In this document: positions 1 through 4,967 of the stretch, piece by piece | How the letters are laid out: the number at the start of each line of letters is the position of its first letter | Position numbering within the stretch: the stretch's first letter is position 1 | Source: Candidatus Cloacimonadota bacterium | GTDB taxonomy: Bacteria > Cloacimonadota > Cloacimonadia > Cloacimonadales > Cloacimonadaceae | Reading direction: 5' to 3' | Assembly: GCA_012519465.1 (NCBI GenBank) | Contig: JAAYQD010000263.1 | Location: 1-8,156 of the forward strand | Length of the DNA stretch: 8,156 nucleotides | Notes under the pieces: generated by a model | What the model was told of the DNA's origin: nothing | Seen by the model: the letters and a program-made list of their open reading frames with translations, nothing else | Database searches by the model: none | Program-made: the position numbers and the translations under genes

Positions 1-197
1 ATAAAAAGAGCACAACCGAAGACTGTAACCACTTGGTAACACGGGATTTATCCGGTCGTTTCACTGACTTTAGTCGGCTTTAAGTCCCGGAATTAACAAG
101 GGGTTACACGAACTGCAGGAATTAGGTTTGGCAGACAGACATAGGCTGATGATTTATGTATTATGCCACGGTGTTGAAAAGGTGGTAAGTCCTTATT

Positions 198-218
198 TTA
201 AAACCGGTTAAAACCGGT
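198..218. repeat. 10-bp tandem repeat with two ACCGGT palindromes
   Basis: TTAAAACCGG occurs twice head to tail (198-207 and 208-217). Each copy, with the next T, yields the palindrome ACCGGT (203-208 and 213-218), so the two palindromes are 10 bp apart, about one helical turn. As DNA this could be a paired protein-binding site; as RNA the two ACCGGT blocks can pair as a 6-bp hairpin with a TAAA loop. The repeat is seen directly; either role is inference. Confidence 0.5.
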
Positions 219-281
219 GGAACGACCCTTACGTGAAGGCCAGTGTTACCGCACCACACTCCTCACAGTCCCCTGATCCCT

Positions 282-304
282 AAGGCACGCGCAGCGTGCG
301 CCTT
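282..304. repeat. Compact GC-rich hairpin
   Basis: AAGGC (282-286) pairs with GCCTT (300-304) and ACGC (287-290) pairs with GCGT (294-297), leaving a GCA loop and a 2-base bulge (298-299). No T-run follows on either strand, so it does not look like an ordinary intrinsic terminator. It sits 9 bases before the 11-bp array and may be part of the same intergenic repeat, or the 3' stem of an RNA ending here. Confidence 0.5.
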
Positions 305-313
305 GCCCATTAG

Positions 314-370
314 CCACCCTTGTACCACCCTTGTCTCACCCTTGTCGAGACAAAGGAGAGACAAGGGTGG
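314..370. repeat. Symmetrical array of 11-bp units (three forward, two inverted)
   Basis: Three abutting 11-bp units follow the pattern nCACCCTTGTn: 314-324, 325-335 and 336-346. After a central GA (347-348) come two inverted units, 349-359 (GACAAAGGAGA, imperfect) and 360-370 (GACAAGGGTGG). The symmetry is exact in position: unit 2 mirrors the last inverted unit and unit 3 mirrors the first. The outer arms 325-337 and 358-370 form a perfect 13-bp inverted repeat, and the inner part pairs with two mismatches, so 325-370 can form one long hairpin. A decayed sixth unit may exist at 371-381. No T-run follows, so termination is unlikely. Candidate roles are an operator for a multimeric regulator, or a copy of a dispersed intergenic repeat (REP/MITE-like). 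Confidence 0.75.
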
Positions 371-431
371 TTAACAGGGGAGAAGTGATTTTGGGCAGCG
401 CATACATTTCCACTTGACAGTTACAGCCTCC

Positions 432-460
432 TTGTTTTTTTGAAGAAATCAAATTATAAG
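432..460 (+). promoter_or_regulatory. Candidate sigma-70-type promoter for the gene cluster
   Basis: TTGTTT (432-437) and TATAAG (455-460) are separated by 17 bases in an AT-rich stretch just ahead of the first gene. This resembles a -35/-10 pair with a weak -35. A perfect TTGACA lies at 414-419, but nothing like a -10 box occurs at the proper distance from it (the sequence there is a T-run). Promoter rules for this organism are unknown to me, so this is only a candidate. Confidence 0.35.
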
Positions 461-509
461 TGGATAACCATACTGTTTATCACTGTTTTACCACATAGAA
501 CACACTACA

Positions 510-515
510 AAGGAG
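510..515 (+). promoter_or_regulatory. Shine-Dalgarno site fixing the yggS start
   Basis: AAGGAG ends 5 bases before the ATG at 521. The reading frame is open further upstream, to a TTG at 440, but that earlier start has only a T-run before it, and the first 27 residues it would add are not part of the YggS family. This site therefore decides the start. Confidence 0.8.
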
Positions 516-520
516 TGTTG

Positions 521-1231
521 ATGCTCCCCATCAGGGAAAACGTATTGGCAGTGCAGGATGCCATTGCCACAAAACTAAGATCATTGGGGCGTGATCCCCA
601 GGACACCATTTTGGTAGCCGTCACCAAGACCCATCCGGTGGAAATGATAGATGCCGCCCTCAAGGCCGGCATCACGCACTGGGGGGAAAACAAGGTGCAG
701 GAAGCCGTGCGCAAGCATCCCTTCGTCACAGAGGAATATGGCGGATTTCACTTTATAGGTCATCTGCAAACCAATAAAATCAACGCCCTCCTGGCTTTAA
801 ACCCCACGCTCATCCACAGCGTGGGCTCCCTGCACCTGGCGCAAAAGCTCAATTCCACCTTAGGCAGGATGGATAGGATTCAGGATATCCTAATCCAGGT
901 GAATGTAACGGAGGAGGAATCCAAGAGTGGAGCGGATCTGGAGAGCGCCCGGGAATTGGTGTTGGAGATCTCCCGCCTGCCTTTTTTGAGGATTCGCGGG
1001 TTGATGACCATCGGCTTGATGAGCCCGGATGCCCAGCGTACGCGCCCATATTTCCAAGAGATGAAACAGCTCTTTGACAGCTTGAAGGCCCTGGATGATC
1101 CTGCCATTGATATGAGCTGGCTTTCCATGGGGATGAGTGACGACTATCTGGTGGCTTTGGAAGAAGGCGCCAATATGCTGCGCTTGGGTTCTGTGATCTT
1201 TGGCGCGCGTGATTATGGAGGTAAAAGGTGA
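521..1231 (+). CDS. yggS: YggS/PLPBP-family pyridoxal-phosphate homeostasis protein
   Basis: This cytoplasmic 236-residue protein belongs to the single-domain alanine-racemase-fold family (YggS/PROSC/YlmE). The family binds pyridoxal 5'-phosphate, has no demonstrated catalytic activity, and buffers free PLP and amino/keto-acid pools. Visible motifs are AVTKTHP with the PLP-binding lysine at K36, GENKVQE (55-61), HFIGHLQTNK (77-86), the RGLMTIG segment (159-165), the phosphate-binding SMGMSDDY stretch (202-209) and RLGSVIFGAR at the C-terminus (221-230). The length is normal for the family. The ATG at 521 is chosen because it has a good ribosome site and starts where family members start. It is the first gene of the tightly packed cluster and its TGA overlaps the next gene's GTG. 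No oddity is seen; the family assignment is secure. Confidence 0.95.
   Translation: MLPIRENVLAVQDAIATKLRSLGRDPQDTILVAVTKTHPVEMIDAALKAGITHWGENKVQEAVRKHPFVTEEYGGFHFIGHLQTNKINALLALNPTLIHSVGSLHLAQKLNSTLGRMDRIQDILIQVNVTEEESKSGADLESARELVLEISRLPFLRIRGLMTIGLMSPDAQRTRPYFQEMKQLFDSLKALDDPAIDMSWLSMGMSDDYLVALEEGANMLRLGSVIFGARDYGGKR
1217..1221 (+). promoter_or_regulatory. Shine-Dalgarno site for the GTG-started PlsY-like gene
   Basis: GGAGG sits inside the 3' end of yggS, 6 bases before a GTG start at 1228. It supports that non-ATG start and translational coupling of the two genes. Confidence 0.75.
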
Positions 1232-1872
1232 TTTATCTAATTGCAGCAGGCATCGTAGTATTGGCATACCTGTATGGTTGCTTTTCCACTGCCCGCATTG
1301 TGGCAAAAGGCTTTCGCTCCTTGGATATCTACAAGGTGGGCACCGGCCTGGCAGATACAGAAAATATCTATGCCAATATCAGCCGTCCTTTGGGAGTCTT
1401 AGTGGGTGCTTTGGATATGGCAAAGGCATATCTGTTTATGAAGGTGATAGAGCTGCTGCTCATCCTCCTGGAAGGCACGCAGCTGATACCTGGGGTGGGC
1501 AAAATCCACGCCATGAACTATATGCTGCTTTATGGCTTGGCGATGTTGGTGGGGCATTGTCTGCCGGCTACGCATCGCTTTCGAGGCGTACGCGGCATCT
1601 TCACCTACACCGGTTTTATGCTTTACTTTTCCCCTTATCCCATCCTGATTACACTTGGTATAGCGTGGATTGTGGTGGCAAAATTCAAGCAGATTCGCTT
1701 TGCCCAATACCTCATCGTGATTTTGCCCGTGATTCTCACCCAAGTGCTCTATTCATTTATCCCCATTTTCCGCAAAGAAGTGCCTCCATACTTTGTTGGC
1801 ATGATGTTGGGCGTGGCGCTCTTTATGGGAGTGCTCAATTTTATGGTATCCAAAAAGCTGGGAGAGCTGTAA
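1228..1872 (+). CDS. Divergent PlsY-family (glycerol-3-phosphate acyltransferase-like) membrane protein
   Basis: The 214-residue integral membrane protein has the layout of PlsY, which transfers acyl groups from acyl-phosphate to glycerol-3-phosphate in the first step of phospholipid synthesis. Its hydrophobic segments lie at about 2-18, 55-82, 97-115, 126-151, 158-180 and 187-206. PlsY-like landmarks in order are AYLYG (13-17), a glycine-rich loop DIYKVGTGLADTEN (33-46), LDMAK (62-66) and GHCLP...F.G..G..T (109-126). Several residues differ from the usual signature: GSIP is GCFS (17-20), GSGNxGATN is GTGLADTEN (38-46), the DxxKG glycine is alanine, and FKGGKG is FRGVRG. It may therefore be an active divergent enzyme, a paralogue with another acceptor, or a non-catalytic relative. 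The GTG start overlaps the yggS stop by 4 bases and has a good ribosome site. The fold family is fairly sure; the reaction is not. Confidence 0.75.
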   Translation: MIYLIAAGIVVLAYLYGCFSTARIVAKGFRSLDIYKVGTGLADTENIYANISRPLGVLVGALDMAKAYLFMKVIELLLILLEGTQLIPGVGKIHAMNYMLLYGLAMLVGHCLPATHRFRGVRGIFTYTGFMLYFSPYPILITLGIAWIVVAKFKQIRFAQYLIVILPVILTQVLYSFIPIFRKEVPPYFVGMMLGVALFMGVLNFMVSKKLGEL

Positions 1873-1887
1873 ATCCCGGCTATAGAT

Positions 1888-1893
1888 AAGGAG
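1888..1893 (+). promoter_or_regulatory. Shine-Dalgarno site for the GNAT gene
   Basis: AAGGAG lies 8 bases before the ATG at 1902, within the only sizeable gap (29 bases) between genes of the cluster. It supports this start and independent initiation. No promoter or terminator hairpin is seen in the gap. Confidence 0.75.
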
Positions 1894-1901
1894 ATAACAA
1901 G

Positions 1902-3020
1902 ATGGTGCAAATCAAGAAAGTGGAAAATGACAAAGACCTGAAAGCCTTTATCATGTTTCCATTCAGTCTTTACCAGAATGATCCCAATTGGGTGGCGCCT
2001 TTGATCGGTGACCAAAAGAAAATGCTGAGCCCTCGGCACAATCCCTTTTTCAAGCATTCCGAGGCATGCCTCTTTTTGGCGCTGAAATGTGGCGAAGTGG
2101 TGGGCAGAATCACCGCCCACACAAACCTGAGGCACAATGCGGAACACAAGGATAATATCGGTTTCTTTGGCTTTTTTGAGTGTGAAAACGATGTGGAGGT
2201 AGCGCGTGCCCTTTTGGATGCCGCATCAGACTGGAACAAAGCCAAGGGACGCGATGCCATGCGCGGACCCATGAATTTTACCATCAATGATGAATGTGGC
2301 ATGTTGGTGGATGGCTTTGACACCCCGCCGATGATCATGAATCGTCATGACAAGCCCTATTATCAGACCCTTTTGGAAGAATGTGGCTTTGCCAAGGAGA
2401 TGGATATGTATGCCTACTTAAGCCACAAAACCGAGATGCCAGAGCGCATCGACCGCCTGGCGGCAGCCATCGAAAGGCGCACCGGCGTTACCATCCGTTC
2501 CATTAGGCGCGGCAAAAAAGAGCGTGCCGAGGATATCAAAACCATTTTTTATGTATATGCCAAAGCCTGGGAATCCAATTGGGGCAACGTTCCCATGACC
2601 CAGGAGGAGCTGGAGCACACCACCAAGGAATTGTTGCCGGTGGCAGATTTGGATTTGGTGCTATTGGCAGAGATGAAGGGCGAGCCCATAGGTTTTTGCC
2701 TGTCTTTGCCAAATTACAACGAGGTGTTGAAGGTGATGAACGGGCGGGTAAATCCCATCACCATCATCAAAGCGCTCTTTGCCAAGCGCAAGATCAGCAC
2801 GGCAAGGGTGATCACCATGGGCGTGGTGGAGGGCTATCGCGGCCGTGGCATAGATACCCTCTTTTATTATTATTCCTACAAAAGCGGGCTGCCCAAAGGC
2901 CTGCACACGGCAGAGTTTTCCTGGGTGTTGGAAAATAACACAATGATGATCCGTGTGGCAGAGATGTTGGATGCCAAAGTATATAAGACCTACAGGATGT
3001 ATGAGCGCAATATCACTTGA
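1902..3020 (+). CDS. GNAT-superfamily acyltransferase-like protein, ~370-residue family
   Basis: The 372-residue, soluble-looking protein belongs to a widespread family usually named only as GNAT N-acetyltransferase or hypothetical. The N-terminal half has the family's conserved run: YQNDPNWVAPL (24-34), NPFF (47-50), GEVVGRITA (64-72), a GFFGFFEC block (87-94), RGPMNFTINDECG (121-133) and the PYYQTLLEECGF region (152-163). The C-terminal half carries the recognisable acyl-CoA loop, GVVEGYRGRGID (307-318, RGxG type), followed by a WVLENNTMM segment (341-349) and a YKTYRMYER end (361-369). Two GNAT-like halves are likely, with only the second showing a clear CoA-binding loop. The substrate is not known to me. 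Its placement between a PlsY-like and a PAP2 gene suggests a lipid or envelope substrate, which is inference. Its last 20 bases overlap the next gene. Confidence 0.82.
   Translation: MVQIKKVENDKDLKAFIMFPFSLYQNDPNWVAPLIGDQKKMLSPRHNPFFKHSEACLFLALKCGEVVGRITAHTNLRHNAEHKDNIGFFGFFECENDVEVARALLDAASDWNKAKGRDAMRGPMNFTINDECGMLVDGFDTPPMIMNRHDKPYYQTLLEECGFAKEMDMYAYLSHKTEMPERIDRLAAAIERRTGVTIRSIRRGKKERAEDIKTIFYVYAKAWESNWGNVPMTQEELEHTTKELLPVADLDLVLLAEMKGEPIGFCLSLPNYNEVLKVMNGRVNPITIIKALFAKRKISTARVITMGVVEGYRGRGIDTLFYYYSYKSGLPKGLHTAEFSWVLENNTMMIRVAEMLDAKVYKTYRMYERNIT
2994..2997 (+). promoter_or_regulatory. Unusually close ribosome site for the PAP2 gene
   Basis: AGGA ends only 3 bases before the ATG at 3001, closer than usual. 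In-frame starts further upstream (GTG 2953, ATG 2971) have no better site and would lengthen the overlap with the GNAT gene. Translation of the PAP2 gene probably depends on ribosomes finishing the overlapping GNAT gene. Confidence 0.45.
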
Positions 3021-3921
3021 AACCGGCAAACGGCGCTGGCTGAGCCCCGTTGATATCATCACGCTGCTGTTTTGTGGCTGGATCCTGATCTATATCCTCA
3101 TCGGCCACGAAAGGGTGCTGGATTTTGGGCTGCATTTTGCCTCTTATCTCAGCATCTTCACCGCCGTCTTGCTTTCTGCTGTATTGGAAAGGTGGTGGGA
3201 AGGGCAGGAAGGCTGGTTTTACACTGTGTTCCGCCTCTTGAGGGCGCTGTATCCGGTGCTGCTCTTTGGCTATTTTTATTCCTCAAATTATGCCTTCAAC
3301 AGGGTGTTGATCCCCCAGTGGCAGGATCCCTTCTTTATGAAGCTGGATCAGGCTATCTTTGGCTATCTGCCATCGATGGAGTGGGGGGTGCGCCATTCAC
3401 ACTGGGCAATCTCGGAGCTGTTTCACGGTGCATACTTTTGTTATTATCCCATGATAGCCGGCCTGCCCTTGTATCTGTATCTCAAAGACCGCAAAGCCTT
3501 TATGGAGCTTATCTTCGTGCTCACCTTCAGCTTTTATATCTTCTATCTGATGTATAGCATCCTGCCCACCATTGGCGGACGCTATCTCCCGGAGGCGCAC
3601 GAGCTTACGAAGGTATATCGGGCTGGACCATTCACCCATATCATGGCTTTTATCTACAACCAATCCCAACATTGGGGCGGTGCATTCCCCAGCTCACACG
3701 TGGGCATCACCATTGTGCTCACCATCGCCGGGCTGCGCTTTACCCGCAGGATGGGCTATGTGTTTGTGGTGGTCTCGTTTTTCCTCTCGCTTTCCATAGC
3801 CTATTGCCATTACCATTGGTTTATAGACGCTGTGGGTGGCATCATCGTGGGGATAGCAGCCTACTATCTGGGGCTGTGGGTATATCAAAAAATGCTGCCC
3901 GTGGAGGCACATCAACAATGA
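3001..3921 (+). CDS. PAP2-superfamily membrane protein, Aur1/inositolphosphorylceramide-synthase-like
   Basis: The 306-residue polytopic membrane protein has hydrophobic segments near 17-35, 44-62, 79-95, 143-161, 168-189, 234-246, 252-269 and 275-297. The PAP2 catalytic motifs are in order: GGRYLP (192-197, likely motif 1 with R194), AFPSSH (228-233, motif 2 with H233) and CHYHWFID (269-276, motif 3 with H272 and D276). The pattern of an early GGRYLP, PSSH and HxxxD followed by GG matches the PAP2_3 (Aur1/IPC-synthase-like) branch more than simple PgpB-type phosphatases. Members either dephosphorylate lipid phosphates or move a phospho-head group between lipids. The catalytic histidines would lie at the outer face of the inner membrane. 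It overlaps the GNAT gene by 20 bases and the next gene by 4. The superfamily is secure; the substrate is unknown. Confidence 0.87.
   Translation: MSAISLETGKRRWLSPVDIITLLFCGWILIYILIGHERVLDFGLHFASYLSIFTAVLLSAVLERWWEGQEGWFYTVFRLLRALYPVLLFGYFYSSNYAFNRVLIPQWQDPFFMKLDQAIFGYLPSMEWGVRHSHWAISELFHGAYFCYYPMIAGLPLYLYLKDRKAFMELIFVLTFSFYIFYLMYSILPTIGGRYLPEAHELTKVYRAGPFTHIMAFIYNQSQHWGGAFPSSHVGITIVLTIAGLRFTRRMGYVFVVVSFFLSLSIAYCHYHWFIDAVGGIIVGIAAYYLGLWVYQKMLPVEAHQQ
3903..3907 (+). promoter_or_regulatory. Shine-Dalgarno site for the outer-membrane barrel gene
   Basis: GGAGG lies 10 bases before the ATG at 3918, inside the end of the PAP2 gene. It supports this start over an in-frame upstream ATG (3672), which lies deep inside the PAP2 gene and would bury the signal peptide. 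Confidence 0.7.
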
Positions 3922-4958
3922 AAAAAGTACTGACTATCTGTTTTGCCCTGATGGCGATAAGCTTGGTGGCACAGGGTTATCCCCTGCCCATCAAGGAATA
4001 CGATTATGCCATTGCCGAAAACAACGTTTCTCCGCTTGCCATAGGAATGGGGGGCTTGAACCTCACCGATGCTACAGATCCCTATTGCAGCTATTCCAAT
4101 CCTGCGCTCTTGGCTGATGTGCAAGAGAGTCATCTGGTCACCTCCTTCCGCCTGGCAAATCCCAAACAGATGAGCTTTTGGGAGGCGGCAAGCCCATCCA
4201 ATGCCCTCAAAGACAAGCAATTCAAGTATTTCAGCATCATCACCCAAAAGGCGGGATTCAGCTATCAGCCGATGAGCCGCATCAATATCAGTGAAAGAAT
4301 GGAGGCAAATCAGAGCATTTATTATGATTATGCCTTGGATAAGGTGCAGCTTTCCTTGGCGGCGCGTGATGATAAATGGGCAAAATTGGGGGCGGGCTTT
4401 AACCTCAAATACCTCAGCGGGCGCTTGGTTTACCTGCGAGAACAGCAGGTGGGCAACACGCTGCACCGCAAGGAATTTATAGATAACAAGGTGAAGGGCT
4501 TTTCCACGGATGTGGGAGTGGTGTGGGATGAGGATCCCTTCCGCTTTGGCTTGGTGGCTTATGACCTCTTTTCCCGCCTCTATTGGGAAAGCTATTCCTC
4601 GGTACCCATCCAGCAGCGCGTGGGGCTTTCTGCATCATATGACATGGGTTCTGCCAGCCTGAATGCCGGAGTATTAGGCAGAATCAGCCACAGCACGGAT
4701 ACCACATACCATCTGGGTTTCAAGAATATGTGGAGCTGGGGCAATCAGGTGGATGCCCGGGGCAACCTGCTCCAACACGGCATCCCCCTCAGTTTGGGGG
4801 TGTATAGTCACGATTTTTATGGCACGCAAAATATCAATTTCACCATTGGCAGTGGTTACAACTACAGCATCTTCCGCTTCGATTTTTCGCTGAATAGCCG
4901 TGGGATGAAGCTGAGGGAAAGCGAATACCTCTTTTCCCTGGGATTGGGATTGCCTTAA
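3918..4958 (+). CDS. Outer-membrane beta-barrel protein, PorV/FadL-like
   Basis: The 346-residue exported protein has a clear signal peptide: MKK, a hydrophobic core to about residue 17, then AQG with likely cleavage near residue 20. Just after it, LAIGMGGLNLTDATDP (40-55) and SNPALLAD (60-67) form the hallmark of PorV/PorQ, UPF0164 and FadL/OMPP1-type barrels, in which an MGG...A...NPA..A plug or first-strand segment leads the barrel. The rest is alternating polar/aromatic short strands (for example 155-172, 208-223, 237-258, 291-299 and 305-325) ending in an LFSLGLGLP tail. Such proteins sit in the outer membrane as transport pores or as attachment/shuttle parts of secretion systems. No other type IX secretion genes are in the window, so a specific role is not claimed. 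The start overlaps the PAP2 stop as ATGA. Confidence 0.78.
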   Translation: MKKVLTICFALMAISLVAQGYPLPIKEYDYAIAENNVSPLAIGMGGLNLTDATDPYCSYSNPALLADVQESHLVTSFRLANPKQMSFWEAASPSNALKDKQFKYFSIITQKAGFSYQPMSRINISERMEANQSIYYDYALDKVQLSLAARDDKWAKLGAGFNLKYLSGRLVYLREQQVGNTLHRKEFIDNKVKGFSTDVGVVWDEDPFRFGLVAYDLFSRLYWESYSSVPIQQRVGLSASYDMGSASLNAGVLGRISHSTDTTYHLGFKNMWSWGNQVDARGNLLQHGIPLSLGVYSHDFYGTQNINFTIGSGYNYSIFRFDFSLNSRGMKLRESEYLFSLGLGLP

Positions 4959-4967
4959 AGGGTTGCC

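Larger units (their letters stand above)
1..313. other. Non-coding stretch with possible folded RNA
   Basis: No convincing gene is seen here in any frame. Several complementary pairs are visible and nest or follow one another without crossing: 35-42 (GGTAACAC) with 243-250 (GTGTTACC) would close the whole; 51-55 (TCCGG) with 87-91 (CCGGA) stacks directly on 66-70 (GACTT) with 82-86 (AAGTC); 130-133 with 164-167 encloses 139-143 (ACATA) with 155-159 (TATGT); and 185-189 (GTAAG) with 228-232 (CTTAC) encloses a hairpin of two ACCGGT palindromes. This is compatible with a multi-branched RNA of roughly 215 bases. The individual helices are short enough to arise by chance, and I do not recognise a known RNA family: no tmRNA, RNase P, 6S, riboswitch or group II intron domain V signature was found. 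It could equally be degraded sequence or the 3' edge of an element lying upstream. Confidence 0.3.

Noticed and set aside
3..83. Short open frame entering from the left edge and ending at TAA (81-83), possibly the tail of an upstream gene
   Set aside because: Only 26 codons are visible and no family is recognisable. The same bases also take part in the possible RNA helices, so coding cannot be supported.
226..280. Resemblance to a T-box leader (GTGTTACCGCACC recalls the TGGNACCGCG motif)
   Set aside because: There is no matching antiterminator/terminator pair with a T-run, no clear specifier region, and the downstream genes are not aminoacyl-tRNA or amino-acid genes.
296..302. GTGCGCC as a group II intron 5' end
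   Set aside because: It is part of the 282-304 hairpin, and no domain V or maturase is present downstream, where ordinary genes follow.
1..370. CRISPR array
   Set aside because: The repeats are 10-11 bp, abutting and partly inverted, with no spacers of regular length and no cas genes.
325..380. Intrinsic terminator at the long hairpin
   Set aside because: The hairpin is strong, but neither strand has a T-run directly after it (TTAACAGGGG on the + strand). It is better treated as a repeat or operator.
414..442. Promoter based on the perfect TTGACA at 414-419
   Set aside because: At 16-18 bases downstream there is only a T-run (435-441) and no -10-like hexamer.
440..520. In-frame upstream extension of the yggS reading frame by 27 residues
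   Set aside because: The extension starts at a TTG with no ribosome site, overlaps the candidate promoter's -10 box, and adds residues foreign to the family. The ATG at 521 has AAGGAG at good spacing.
1200..1889. 229-residue open frame overlapping the PlsY-like gene on the same strand
   Set aside because: It lies out of frame with the membrane protein, has low-complexity basic/aromatic content and no recognisable family. It is a shadow frame.
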